This document shows, piece by piece, positions 1 to 13,500 of a stretch of 64,000 nt of DNA (the stretch's first letter is position 1; each line of letters starts with the position of its first letter). Source of the DNA: Anas platyrhynchos (Eukaryota > Chordata > Aves > Anseriformes > Anatidae). The notes beneath the pieces are model-generated. The model was given only the letters and a program-made list of their open reading frames with translations, was not told the DNA's origin and made no database searches. The position numbers were made by a program, and so were the translations under genes. Where the stretch lies: the NCBI RefSeq assembly GCF_047663525.1, contig NC_092588.1, positions 108,023,001 to 108,087,000 of the forward strand. The letters run 5' to 3'.

Positions 1-3000
1 TGCTCATTGATTTATGTTCTGGTAGGACCCAGCATTATCAATCATTGTGCTATGTGCTCTGTGGACTTCTGACAAAGATGATGGCCCAATCTACATGATT
101 GGAAACAACAGCTGGGCAAAAGCAATAAACAGCAGCTCCCTGGCAGGGAGGGGTGTGGGAGGGAAGGCCAAGAAGACAAGTTCCACTGTTGTTGTGGAGT
201 TTTGCAGAAACCACCACACCATTTTCCCAGTATCCCTCCTCCTTGCCTGTTTCATACAGCTTTTGAAAAAGATAAATAGCTACAAAGTAATGCTGGAGCT
301 TATTCTCTAAAAGGCTCTTGATGGGAATTTATTTTATTAAATGGTATAAGGTAGGAAAATCTTTGGAAATGACCCTCTAGGTTTCTTCTCTGCTTCAGTT
401 CTTTTATTCCTGGGAGAAGTTATCTCACTGCTTTTCCTCATTTCTAGTGATTCAAAGGACAAATATGTGCTGAGGCAGTGCATGGACACACAGCAGTCAC
501 TGGGGGATGCAGGCCTCCAAGCGCAAGGGACGCTGTAGAGATGCATGGAGCAGTTGGGTCTCTGCCTTGCTGGTGTCCCCAGAGGGTGCTGGACGTGACA
601 TTTCTTTCATGCCCTGGCATAGGGGGTTTTGCATCCCCTACCATGATGAAGCCAGGAAAGTTTCTTATTGCTATCTTTGCAGCATCTGGGAACTGCACGG
701 AGTGGGAGAAGGCAGGAGGAGAGAAAAGATGTTATTGAGGACCATAGGTCAGGTTCTGGTAAACTCCTTAAACCTATCCCAATTTTGCCTACTTAGCATT
801 TCATTAAAATGCAGCCATGTTTTAAACAAATCTCTGAAGCCTTTCTCTCTAGTGAAGCCCATTACATTTTGTGCTGCACAACTTTGATCTCGCAGAACAG
901 TCTCTTTATATTAAGTAATAAGGCATCATTTGGTTTGCATTTCATCCATTCTTTATCACATTTACATTCAGGTAATTGCTTCCACATGCTCTTTAGTAAA
1001 AGAAAAATCCCACTGCAGCTCAGGCATGTTTACGTTTATGGATGGATCGAGTATGTCAAGTGTCAACGCTTTATTTCATTTTTTTTTTCTCCAAAGTGAC
1101 CAATCCTAAAAGACTGTTTCGAAGGGGGAGGAGAAGGAGAGTTGATAATACATGTTTAAAAATTTACCAAAATTGCTCCCAACTGAGGTGGTTTTCAAAG
1201 CCCTAATTTACCATACACAGAGCTTTAACGCTTGCCATGCCATCACGTCTATGTCAGGGTAGGCCTCCTGCATGTTCAGTTGTGTGTTGCTATTTAATAC
1301 AGCAAAAGCTTTAACTCTTTCCTGCTACTACCCATAAATAAGCTGAGCCAGTGAGCACTGCTGCAAAATGGAACAAAGCTGTGTTTTGCTTCCTAGGAAT
1401 TTGGGTAACTTCATTTGTCTTCTGTGCTGCGAGACGGAAGAGAAATAGTTTGCCAACCACAACATGAATTGTGAAGCCTGAGAGAATAGTGGTGTGAACA
1501 TATTAATGCTAAAATACATCGACTCTCACATTAAAGTGATTGTTGAGAAGAAGCAAGGTATGGGCTGTGCTGGAAGATGTAGAACAGACTCTTGCTCTGC
1601 GTGCTATATAAAGATTAATCTTCATACACCGACAATTGTTGTCAGCAGAGTTGACTTTTTTTTTTTTCTTTCGCTAATGTTAATGGAAATGTACTAGCAC
1701 AATTTGCCAGAGACATTTACAGCTGTTAAGATGAAGTGAAATGGAAAGAAGCTGTGAGAAGACAAACCCAGGAGATTTGACACCTGCTTGGGTGACGGGA
1801 AGCATGAGTTAAGAGAAGACACTCTTCTTCAAGGGTCACTGCAAACTTTGCCGAACTCTGTTGTTTAGAAAAGGTGGTAAATGTTGTAGGAGTGCTTCAT
1901 TTCTTTTTTGCTGATGCTTTTCTTGTTTGGAGAGGGAGAGTTTATTTTTTTTTATTTTTTTTATTTTTTTTTCCAAGGGAAGGAGTACTTCAACCAGTGT
2001 TTTAGCCACCATTTAAGCAGAGGGTAGTGAGATGGTCTCACAGATGCCTGGATTCCCTCCACTGTATTTGTATAGTAAGTAGGACAAAGGGTCCATCAAC
2101 CTGATTTGCTTGTAGATACTGCTCTGCACACTGAGCAGGTGTTAGTATAGCACACACTTCTCTCCTTTATTATCTTCTATCTATTTATCTGGGGCACTTA
2201 TTTTAATATAGGAGCACATCATAGTCCCTAATATCATCTTCTTGGTACTGCTCCTAGAAATCAAGACAGAAGTAAAGAATTCCTCTGCAGCTTAGGTCCT
2301 GCAAAACACAGGTCTAGAGGAACTCAGCTGAAGGACCTACCCTCCAGACCAGTGCCTTGCAGCCTATTAGAAGGGTCCCAGCACTGATTTGGGATTGCAA
2401 TTTTTTCCAAGCTGAGGGGGCAGTTGAAAGCCCGAGGATGGGAGCTGTGTGAGGCAGTACAGAGAAGGATGAGAGCAGTCTGTGTCCTGCTCCATCAGCG
2501 ACCTCCTGCTGCACTGCTCCACTAGGCTGCAGTCTCCAGGCACAAGTATCTGTGAGGACAAAGGCCATGCAGAGCACCACAAGTGTAGGGAAAGTGGCTT
2601 GTGAGCAGGAGGCTCACTCACCACAGTTGAGCCCCAGGCTGTGGGTTTTCTTATCCACATGTAAAACCTGGTGTGGCTCAGCACCATGCAGACCAGAGAA
2701 TGGTGAGACCACGAGCCCGGTTGCACGAACCAGTGCATATGCTTGCAGCCTCTTGCCCATTGCTGTTGTATGGCTCTGAAGTCTAGGGATGGGATGCAGG
2801 AAAAGTCGTCTTTATTAAGTGTTACATATTATGAACTCTTGCAAAACTCATGTGCAGAGATGTTGGAGACTGAATTTCTGCAAAGGCTACCAAAAAGAGT
2901 ATTTCATATTGAAACAAGACAGAATACAGAGAGGTGCCTCTGATAGTGTCCCTCTTATTCTCTCGTGTGTTTATCCTTGAGCAAAGAGGTGGAGTTTAAA

Positions 3001-3260
3001 AATCAAGTTTATTGTAAACAATACTGCATTTTAAACCTGCATTTTCATTCACTTGCTTTTAACTGATGGACAACGGCTCGTTGTCCTTTTTTGAGGCACA
3101 AAATTGTCCATTGATCATTTTTCTTCTGTCTTGCAGCTACTCTGTACTGTAGCCTACACAATTTTGAGATACCTTTGGTCATCGGTGGCAGCAAGCAGAT
3201 ATCATGAAGTGGTCTATACGTGATGGAAATCTCCCAAAGTAGTGATGAATAATGGTCCTC
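1..3260. other. intergenic DNA, no recognised gene
   Basis: AT-rich sequence with scattered short open frames that share no family motifs. It includes a T-rich low-complexity run at about 1940-1974. Nothing here looks like a coding exon to me. Confidence 0.5.
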
Positions 3261-3282
3261 TGACCATGAACAGACCTGCAGA

Positions 3283-3430
3283 ATAACTGAGGTGGGAGGA
3301 GGAGACCTCAGCAGTCTCTAGTCCAACCTCCTGCTCAAAGCAGGGTGAGCTGTGGTGCTGCCCAGGTAGCTCAGGGCCTCGTCCACTTAGGCTTTTAAAA
3401 CCTTCAAGGATGGAGACTGCACAGCCCATA
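3283..3430 (-). mobile_element. old CR1 LINE 3' fragment
   Basis: The plus strand reads as the reverse complement of a CR1 3' region: TCTAGTCCAACCTCCTGCTC, then CAAAGCAGGG, and later TTCAAGGATGGAGACTGCAC. The copy is diverged and lacks a clear 8-bp terminal repeat, so it is an old, 5'-truncated insertion. Confidence 0.75.
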
Positions 3431-3439
3431 TGAGACACA

Positions 3440-6400
3440 TCTGAGCAGTGCTGTGCTCAGCACACTGACCGATCAGGGGAGCTGGAGCATCCCCACCAGC
3501 AGCCACATCGCAAGGGAGGAGTGCTAGCTGGGGCTAACAAAGGCAGGGGGTTAATTTCTCCTGGCTTGCACGTAACCCTGCACTTCCAGCTCGGTAGATG
3601 GAAAGAATGTGATTAAACTGGTGTTGATACCAAGTCTGAGAACAGATGTGAGAGTGAATTGGCAGAGCTGGAATTCATATGGGATGAAAATAGCAAAAGG
3701 GAGTGGGTGGAAACTGTCACACATTTGTTTTACAGGTGCTTGTTCTAGACCCCAGCATTTGCAGACACTCCTGCCTTTTATTCTTATGAGTTTCCATTAT
3801 TCTGATATCTCTGATCAGCAGGACCTTTTTTTCATCCCGCTTTTCAGTCCTCCTGTTTTCTCACCTGAAAGGCAATGTGGGCACAAACTTCCCTTCAGCT
3901 CCAAGTAGACAACAAGGTATAAGTATTGCCACTTTCCCTGCCCCTTGCACGAGACAACACTTCAACTCATTCTCTCCCATTTGTAGGTAGGGAAACTGAG
4001 GCACATCATCAAAAAGCTTAAAAACAAACAAACACAAATGTTATAGTGTATTTTTACTCCCTTCACAGAGACAGCTGAAAACTTGCAGGGAGTAAATCCC
4101 AAGGTTGTGCTGGGTTTTTGCAGTCTGTGCTTCCCTCAGGACCTAAGAGGACCTCAGGACCTCTTAGTTGTAGCCCCTTGCCTTCAATCTTGTCCGCGGG
4201 CTGCTTGTTTTATTTTGCACTCTCTGTAACGTCTGCCTGGAAGCATTGTAACAGAGTGAAGGCTTAAAATCAGCAGAGGCTGTCCATTTATGGCATAAAA
4301 GATGCACATGTATCTTGGCTTTTTCCATCAAAGGGTGGGAAGACTTGCAGGGCTTGGACGTACGATGCAGCCTGCAGAAGACCCACTGCTCCTTGCAGCG
4401 ACCCGTGTCAGGCTCGCCACCACCCATTCCCTTGGTGGATTTTTCAGGATTTACGTGATTGCTCTGGAGATCCAGCAGCACGCTTCCCACAGCCTTACAC
4501 AGAAATAATATCAGCTGTAGTCAGCGAAAAGCAGAGAACTGCAAACACAGGTCTTGGCAGGGAAATGAGAGGGAACAGACCATTAACCAAAAAAAAAAAA
4601 AAAATTGATATCGCATTTGTTTGTAACTCTTTAACCTCCCCAGTAGACTGCTCTACAAATAACTAAGAGTTAGGGTTTTGCTGATGCTCACTTAAAAAGG
4701 AGATGTGGGGGAAAGCACCTCCACTTTACCTCTAACTATGCAGCTGTAGCACGATGTAGGATTGTTGCCTTCATGTATAGGGACAAAAATCAATCACAGG
4801 TCCCAAAGTGCAGCTGTGTTGGTTGGGAAGGTCATTGAATACCCTCAGCAGCTCAATAGACTTGGAGCAAGACTCTGCCTGTGCAGCTCTGCTGCTCAGC
4901 TCCACGCTGGGATGGGGAACCAGGGGACCGTGGGCACCAGAGAAATGATCCTCATGCTCTCCAAAGCTGTCCCAGAAAAAAAAAGAGGGTCAGAGACATT
5001 CAGATGTAGAAAGTGCCATGCTCTCTGTACCGTTCACAGGCATGTACCAAGGATTGCTTTGGCACATGTGAGTGAACACAAGTCCGCTTGTGGCTTCTGC
5101 TCAGGAGAAATAGGTGGAAAACTGTGCAGCCTTCACTGCAAATAATAACGTGGCAGTGCTCAAGGTCACTGTCAGCCTGGGTTATCTGCTGTGTAAGTGC
5201 CAGCCACACAAATCAGGCTTAGCTAAGGGCTATAACTCATATACTCAGCGTTTTGTGGATTATGTCCTTTAGCTTTCCCTCATTGGCATTTTGTATATTC
5301 ATTTAGGTTCAGTGTACGACTGATGCAATTTCTCTTTGGGCAAATTTCCCCATGTGGTGCACTGTTTCTCTGCATATTCCTTAATTACAGGCATACAAAC
5401 AAGCTGGGTATGTGTAATTTTACGCATAGTGCTTATTGTTATCTTTGAATGCAGATGGTTCATCTTTGGACAAAACAATATAGAAATACAGGTTGGGGGT
5501 GGAGGGGGGGGAATAATAAAATCAATGATAGAGGTATAAAAGCAGGAAGAAATATTAACAAGAAAGCTTCTGTGGCTAAGGCACCCACAGGAGAGTCAGG
5601 CAATCTCAGAGCACTTCTGACCCAGGGTGCTTCAGAGCTCCGTAAGCATTCTGATTACCAGGTGTCTTTAGCATTTATTTATAAAAACAAAGATCATGGC
5701 ATTTCCCACCTCATGGGTTTATTGAGATCAACTGAATTCCTGATCTAAAAGGTATTGTAAGAAAGTAGTATAAAGAATGGTTCTAGCATGCATATGTGTT
5801 AATATATTATCAACAAAACTAAAGGCATTAATAAGGAGAGTGGTGATGAAGAAACAAATGTTTCTGTCCAAGCAAGCAATTATTCTGTATAATCAAAACA
5901 GCCTCTAGATTGTGCAACAGACAGATGCGCCGTGCTGGAGTGTTAAAGTCTGAAGAATGTGTGCATGTGCTCATGCCTGTGTGTGCTGGGCTAGCTGGGG
6001 CAGTAATTTTGAAATAGGCTATTTAGCTTCACAGGTCCACATTATAAGGAAAAGAACATCTCTTCTGAGATATAATGCTGAGAAATGCATACCTGATTCT
6101 GTAAGACTGTCAGCCAAGGCATGGCATTTATTTGTCTGTTTGTGTCTGTGTGTTAGTGCTGAAGCCCCTGTAATAGGTTAGCTTTTATCTTTCAGGTGTC
6201 TGCTTCTCATTATTAATAGTTTTAACAGTTTCTTTACATTCATTGTTTCACTTACATTCATTAACAGTTTCTTTACATTCTTTACATCCCAGATGTCCAG
6301 GCACCCTCACCGCTTTAGGAAGCTGCCAGTTTCTTTCCAGTTCTGTGATTCAGTCAAGCATAAGGCTTTATCGCTGCTTATTCTTTCTAAACTCTTTTAA

Positions 6401-6558
6401 CACATTTAAGTGGCCTTGAACATAATCACTTCTTCAGCACAGCTGGGCCTACAGCAAATCTCCAGAATCAACCAGCCTGAAACTTCTGAGCCTGAAATTT
6501 GACTCCTGGTGTTTAGCCTCAGGCCCGATCTTCTGTATTGCAGACAGTTTGGCTCAGG

Positions 6559-6592
<34 letters not shown>

Positions 6593-8580
6593 AGGGGGGG
6601 GCATAGTTGTTTACACAAAGTCTCATTTTTCATTCAGTCCTATCTGATCTGATCCTATTTATACATCTGAAGAAACAATTTTAAGTGTTTCAGCCTTTGT
6701 TGCTGAAACAACTATTATCAGCCCCTTTCAAGTGAATTACCCCTTCTCTCCCCTTGTCCCCTCTGCTAAAAAAAAAATAAAATAAAATAAAAAAAAGCTG
6801 ATTGTCAGGCATTATGCATTTCTGATCACATGGAGAATCATGAATTACCTACATTAGTTAGGAGGTTATTACACATTCACAGTTCAGCTCGTATTGTTGC
6901 CATCTAAATATGCAGGTCATCCATGATGGTGACCCACATTAAAAAATAAGCACAGTCCTAATGTCTTGCCTGTCAGTAGGGGACAGGTGTTTTTGAATGC
7001 ACTTTTGACAGAAAGTGAAATTTTGAGGAAAATTTAAATGATCTTAATTCCTTAGAAATGCATAAAATTATCCATTGCTTAATCAATTATTCACACATGC
7101 ATGCCATCTCCCACAGAAGAGGCTGGATCAGGCATCTACATTATTTGATGTAATTAAGTTGGTTGTAAAATAAAATGCAATTGATACGGAGTATTGCTGG
7201 GATTATTTGCCATATGTGGCACACAGAAAAACAAATGGTAGGTTACCTCTGAATTTTTATTTCAAGTATGTTACACACATTTATATGTAAAAATTGATTA
7301 TAAAAAAGCAAATGTGACATTAATTCACCATGCCCTAAGTAAATTGCATATCCCTTGTAACCATTCTTCTGGTCAGGAGCTCATTGGACTCCATCAATGT
7401 AGACATCTACCCCTCTCACAGAGAAGCTACTTAGTGATGCATGGTGCTTTCCTCCTATCAACACTTCAAAATTAGTTGAAATATTATAGAAAGAGCCTCT
7501 TTGTCACAGCCAGGAATTCTGAACTTCAATTAAAAAAAAAAAAATCCCAGAGCTGCAGTTTAACTTTCAAAGGGTTTTTGTTTTCTTGGTTGGTTTGTTT
7601 TGCAGAAGGTATTGATTGTGTTCTCATGTGTCTGCAAATTCTGATGTATTGGCACAAATTCTCATGTGGTGGCATAAACACCCACTGTCACTGTAGATCC
7701 TTCTTGCTTCATCTTCTGCACTGGCAGCACAGGAAGTGGGGTTACTTGATCTCAGTCTCCAAAACATCTCTTGTCTTCCTCAGCCCAAAAGGCTAAGTCT
7801 TCTCTCTCTTATACTGCGTGTCTGAGTTCAGCTTCTCTCATAGCCTTGTTTCACATAAACTACATACTATCAACACCAAAAGCTGAAGTTCATTCACCCC
7901 GTCTTCTCTTCCTGTATCTCTTGGCTGACCCAAATCATCCCAAAGATACTGATGGTTGATTTCTTCCAAGCCGTGAACTTGGTCATCACTGGTGTAATTT
8001 GACTGACATAGTCTTCATTTCATGTATTTGGCTTTTTATTTTATAAACCACAAAGTAAGTTATCTTTGTGTATCTTGAACATCATATGCTGCTCCCCTCT
8101 TATTTTTGTTTCCTTAGGGTTAACAGTCTTCTTGAAGCTCCCTATGGATTAACCTATCTAGAGACATCTCTAGGAAATGACGGATGGACCCATTATGCAA
8201 GTGCAACCCTTCTCTTGCAGAGATAAAAAGTCCCTCTCAGTCCAAAAAGATTCCCAGAATATTTTCCCCCTTCCTATGCTTCAGCCTGTCTGTCACTCCA
8301 AGATTTAAAAATGCATGTTGTTTTGAATCATCCGGGACAACAGCATGAAGTTACCTCTTCACCACAGTTGAATGTCGTACAAGTCATATCTCATTTGCAG
8401 TAAAGGAACTGCACCCAGGATCAGTCTCGTAGTGCGGAACAGAGAAAGCCCTGCACACTTAGCTTCTCTGAAAATACTGCAGCAGCTGCGGTGTTCGCCT
8501 TTGCAGGACTATTAGTTCACTGTCAGGCCTAATACCCAGGCTTTGCACTGCCATGGTGTTCCTACAACCTGGTCCGCATA
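3440..8580. other. intergenic DNA with simple repeats
   Basis: No recognisable gene. A short MIR-like piece (GGGAAACTGAGGCACA) lies near 3990-4010. A 39-bp tandem duplication carrying AACAGTTTCTTTACATTC occurs at 6224-6280. A-rich runs lie at 4589-4604, 6559-6590 and 6768-6796. Confidence 0.45.
6559..6601 (+). repeat. A32 homopolymer followed by G-rich tract
   Basis: Thirty-two uninterrupted A residues (6559-6590) run straight into GGAGGGGGGGG. Bird CR1 elements do not end in poly(A), so this is either a microsatellite or the tail of an unrecognised retrocopy. Length is likely variable and error-prone in assemblies. Confidence 0.85.
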
Positions 8581-8930
8581 TCACAGGAGTAGTCCATCTT
8601 GCTCAGAACAAGACGGCTGCATGGCATAGTGAGAAATCTTGATACCAGCTTCTTTAACAGCTTCATGATACCATTGTGTAGCTGTAATGGCATTTGTCAG
8701 CCACCTAGCACCAAAAGTTACTGTAGTGCATACCAATGCTTTTTGAAGGCTTGTCCAGCACAAGCACATCACTGACGGGTTACCCGTGCCATCAGGCAGT
8801 CCTGAAGAGGCCGTATGTCGTTGTTTCTCTCCTCTCCGTACCACCCAGCTACTCATCCCACGTCGTATGTTTACCGATGAGTCCATGGTGCCATCAACAG
8901 CATCAGCTTAGACAGAGCTTGACGTAACCC
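8580..8930. other. CpG-retaining block of unknown origin
   Basis: This stretch keeps more CpG dinucleotides than its AT-rich surroundings (GACGGGTTACCCGTG, GGCCGTATGTCG, CCACGTCGTATG, TTGACGTAACCCCG). On the minus strand it has a 101-codon open frame (8886-8581) with a protein-like part, ITATQWYHEAVKEAGIKIS. I do not recognise a family. It may be a decayed retrocopy or a conserved unmethylated element. Confidence 0.25.
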
Positions 8931-9183
8931 CGTTTTTGCACATGCTGTCACCATTTAAAACCTGGAAAGTTTTCATTTCTTGTACGCTGAGGAGGGTGAG
9001 CATGTGTTTCTCATCTTTGCTGTTCTTATAACTGGGAGACATACTCTCTTTTCTTAGGCATGTCTAGAAGAAAAATCAGAAAAGAAAGTTTAAAATTGAG
9101 AGTTCCCGTGAAACACAAAACTTTCAAAGTTCAAAAAATTTGCTTTTTCTTCTTGCTAACCATAGCTCATTACACTTTTTAAA

Positions 9184-9189
9184 TTTATT
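9184..9189 (-). terminator. possible CD83 polyadenylation signal
   Basis: AATAAA on the gene strand, about 1.2 kb past the tentative CD83 stop codon. A variant, ATTAAA, lies closer at 10078-10073. Without transcript data neither can be preferred, and AT-rich DNA contains many such hexamers. Confidence 0.2.
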
Positions 9190-9635
9190 TGTTAACAGAA
9201 GCACCCAGTATAAAGAAAAGCTGTTGTTTCTTGTGCAGTGAGCGAGCTTTGTAGGGCAAAACCCTTATTCACAGAGGGCAATTTCTATTTAATTCAAATT
9301 TTTAAATGAGTAGGTTTTGCATTAAGTGTGTTTGCACCTGTCCTCAATACAGGCCTGTCTCAAAAGTATTTTCATCAAGTTGTCAAGGTGAAGCCCAAGT
9401 CCTGCCACCACTCTTAAACTTAATGCCACTTCTGAATTTAGTGGAGATCAGGCACAGGGAGGACAAGGCAACCTGTAAGAACTTAACAGACATTTTAAAT
9501 AATGAAGCTCCTTTGTGAGAACAGAGCAATATTAAACATTGATGAAAGCTATGTTGATACCTGAGAATGGACTCTCACCCAAGACTAAGTTACAGGTAAT
9601 CCCATCAGAATGCTTATCTTCTGATATGGCTCTGC

Positions 9636-9671
9636 TTTTTTTTTTTTTTTTTTTATATATATATATATATA
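9636..9671 (+). repeat. T19 followed by (AT)n microsatellite
   Basis: A T homopolymer at 9636-9654 continues as alternating AT to about 9671. Confidence 0.9.
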
Positions 9672-10387
9672 GCACCATTAAAACTGGACATTTTTTATCT
9701 ATGGGAATGGGAAATTTCTTTAGAGATCTGATAATCTTTCAGGACACTGAGCAGAACTGAGGCATCTGTCTTTTTCTGAGTGATATCCTTGCTTTCATAC
9801 TTTCATCCTAACAAATTCCTACAAGATTTATCTTGTCAAACTTTAGTCTGAATGGCACAAATTACTGGCAGGATTGTCAATCTAAAAAGGAGACAGGCAT
9901 AAATTTAATTGCTCCCTGAAGGTACATGAAAAGCTACATTTAGCTGCAGCTAATTAGATATTCTCCAATCAACAGTTATGATTCATCTGCTGATGAACAA
10001 AACAATAAGACAAATTTGAAAAAGGCAACAAAAATTAAATTTGGCCTCCCAAAATGTTGGGGTTGTTTTGGTTTTAATAACGCCTACCTGTAGCTCCATC
10101 TCATTGCAATCTCAGAGGAAGGGGAAAGCAGAACAAACCCATTGTTTGGAGATGTAGCTAGTCTTTGCACTGCTCTAAAACCCAAGGCCCATGACGCCTC
10201 TAAGTCATAAAACAGAGGCCTCCTGAGTTTTGTGCACAATGAGGGGATGGGGGGACTTCCCTGTTATCACAGACACGGCACAGGAGGTTTGCTTCTGTGT
10301 TTGCTCTTCTCCTAACCTTCTCCAGAACTACCAGTAAGAATGAAGGGTAGAGATAAAACCTCCAAAGAGGAATGGGTATTTATGTAA

Positions 10388-10555
10388 TTACGTACAGATG
10401 TATTCATCTGATGATTCTACACTAGTGCTTTTCTGTTCAGTACGCTCATCAGCTTTTTGCCAAGTGAATCTAAGGAAATGGATGGCATGCTTTGCTGAAC
10501 CATTAATGGCTGCCTTTGCTTGTAATGTTAATTTACAATTCCAGATTAATTCTCC
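10388..10555 (-). CDS. CD83: candidate CD83 exon 5: cytoplasmic tail
   Basis: This is 563 nt past exon 4 on the same strand. A good acceptor (a pyrimidine-rich run ending GATCTTTCAG) opens directly into a phase-0 frame of 55 codons ending in TAA, which is exactly the phase needed after exon 4. The predicted tail starts GELIWNCKLTL and ends SVESSDEYICT. It shows no convincing similarity to the human tail (QSIFPDF, LPVTSPNKH, TELV). An open frame of 55 codons can arise by chance, so this is inference from splice phase and position only. Confidence 0.38.
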   Translation of the reverse strand, partial: GELIWNCKLTLQAKAAINGSAKHAIHFLRFTWQKADERTEQKSTSVESSDEYICT

Positions 10556-13500
10556 CTGAAAGATCTTAAAGCAGAAGTTTAAGAACAAAGAACTTCACAA
10601 AAAATGCTCATCTGACATGGGATTGTTGCTGTTTTAGGTGTAGGAGCTGAAGCAAAAAATAGGTGGACTTGAATTTGTTCACTAGGATGTCACACAAAGC
10701 AATGTCATGGGTGGGGAGAGGATCCCAGACATCTGCACCTCTGTCTGGGCAAATTCTGCTCCCAAGTACCAAAACAGAAGGGCTGTTAAACTCTTGAACC
10801 AGAGAACAACTTCCACTTGGAGTAACTGGAAGCAGAAATGAGCAGCAGGGTGCAGGAAAATAACTGTCTGTTTTAAGTTAGCTCAGGGTGGAGTGAAATG
10901 TTTTATCTCTTTGGGGCTCCATCCTGTGTTACTTGTGCACCTGAGTTTCTGTCTGGTTTCGAAAATACTGTGTGAGTATTTAAAGGATACGGTCATAAAT
11001 TAGTATGATGGCCAACTTCTGACTGGCTTTGTTAAGGTGGTGCGGGCAGAGAAAACAAGCAGGGCATTTCTGGTGGTTTGGGTTGGTTGGTATGTTTGTG
11101 ACAAAGAGAATTACTTACACAGGTAAAAAAGATGAGCAGCAAGTAAAAAATCCCGAGGCAAGTCAGCATGAAAAGCTCAGCTTTGTATTTTTTTAGTTTT
11201 TCATCTTCTATTCCAGGGCAACCTAAAATGTAAAACACAAAGTGTTACACTGTTCTGTAAAAGATTTCTGAACTGTTGTATTTGTGAAATGCCACGCAGA
11301 CCATGGAGCAGTCAAGAGCCATAACTATACCTGTTACTTTTAGTGTGACGGTGCCACTGAGATTGTGTTCTCCTCCTTGTTCCCCCCAAGTGCATTTGTA
11401 TGTGCCGCTGTTTTGGCTGGTAGCATTTCTGATCCTCAGCGAAAAGGTGTCATTGGTGAGCTCAAGGGACCCTCCAAGTCCTTTCGGATAATGAGATTCC
11501 ACATCAAGGATTTTCCACGCTACTCCATCACCATCTCCAGCCATCTGGAAAACACAAATATGTTTCTTGTCGTGGGCAACCACATCATCCCAAGCTTTAG
11601 GAGAAAGAGTTTTAAAGCTGGCTTACATGTATGACTGAAAATGCAGAGGCTGAAGCGAGGTGGGGAAAGAAGCTCAAAAGCGTCCAATACATTCACATTC
11701 CAACCCAAAAGTACTTGATTATTTTTTTCCTTAAATAAACACTGCCATTTAAGAAAGTGAGTGCTTAAGAGCACTTCCAGAACTATTCGTAATCTGCCTC
11801 ACTTGGACAAAATGCTGGCCGAGATGCAACGTGGTGAAAGGCAGTGGTAGAAATGTGCTCTCAAAGCCTCTGAGCAGAGGCCCCAGCATGGTTCCAGGAG
11901 GGAAAGACAGCCCACGGGGAGGGAGCTGCGGGAGAAGGTGGCCGCCTACCCTGCTGTGAGAGGTGGCTTCAGGGACCAGGCTTCCCCAGGAGAGCGTGGC
12001 AGGGAGTGCAGGCCTGGTGTTTGTGCTGCCTTACACCAGCTTTTGTGACCCCAGTGCCTGAAACCACGGGGCCTCTCCGGAGGAGTGGGAGCGCCCCTCT
12101 CCCCTCAGCTCTTTGTTGGAACCACAGAGCACAAATTGCTTTGACTCCTTTGGATGCAGTTGCGTGAAGGTCACAAGCAGGTTTTTGGTGTGCTTTGGGA
12201 GCGTTTGTATGTTGAATTTCTTAATTGTAACCAGAAGAGCTACATTCCTTGGCGTTGCTGAGAGGCTGCTGGAGGAATGAAGTGTATTCCCAGAACAGCT
12301 CGTACTGCGGGGCAATAGGATGCGCTGAAAATGACAATTGGCTGGGAACCACAAAGAAGAGAGGAATCCCTAACTTGATTTGAAAGATGGGAGAAGGGTT
12401 TGAATTAGCCCGTGTCCATTCTTATTCATTGATGCTGCTCCCTGGGATTTGAGGCAGCCTGCCCTCTGTGAAGGTTTCCTGGTAATGAATTCAGGCTTTC
12501 TGTGGACCAGAGCTAGCTCATACAGTCCAAGGCTCAGCTTTTCAGCCAAAGCTATAACTAACGTAAGGCAAAGCTTTTTTATTATTATTTATTATTTTAT
12601 TTTAATAGGCATATTTTTGGGTTGCATGTCTGTGCTTACTTACTGCCGGTATAGCTACTGCATCAGGGTATAGCAGTTACACTGTAAGTTATTAAAATTA
12701 ACACAAGGCTAGGAGTATCTGGTTTCTCTTTCATGTGTTTGCATGAAGAAAGCATACTTGGGAATCTGGAGAGAAATATGGGCCTGATGCTCTGTCATGC
12801 TTTTGTTCTTTGAAAACAAAAAGTGGTGTAAAATAAGCTACAAGTTGGGGAACTTTTCAGGAACTGGGGACTTAGACAAAAGCACAAGATTTTCGTAATT
12901 ATTAAGGTCCTTTCTCAGAAAGTTTTGTGTGTGTTTTTTTGTCTTTTTGGTTTTTTAAGCACATCAACTGAAACAAGGAGCAGTAATTCCCTGGGACTTT
13001 CCACGCTATATACAGCAAGAGGGAAGAAAGTACCTTCTTCCTCTTAATCCCCCCATAAATTTACCCCAGCTTCTCTTTCTGATTATGCCCAATCCCAGGC
13101 AGCTAAGAGATGAGCAGTACCTATGGTGGTTTTCAGGCTGTCAGAACTTCACTTTGCTACTGGGACTGAAATACCTTCAGGCCCTGCACATTGTCAGAGC
13201 GGCAGCCAGAGCAATCCTAGTGCATGGGCTGGGTGCAGGTCTGGTTACAAGTGGGTCAATAGCAGTTAAGTGGATAGAGTTGACCTCCCTCAGATCTAAT
13301 TTTCACCACTCTCGCTTCCTTTACCATCCCCTTCCTCACTGAAATATAAAACTGCCCATAGGGCACTAAGGAGAACCAGCCTGGCTGCCCTGGATTTTTG
13401 TTTGATGGTTTGTTTTCTTTTTTTGTTTTATTTACAAAAATAAATAAATAAATAAATTACTGATAGCTTAAATAATTGCTGTCCTGGATGGTAAATGACA

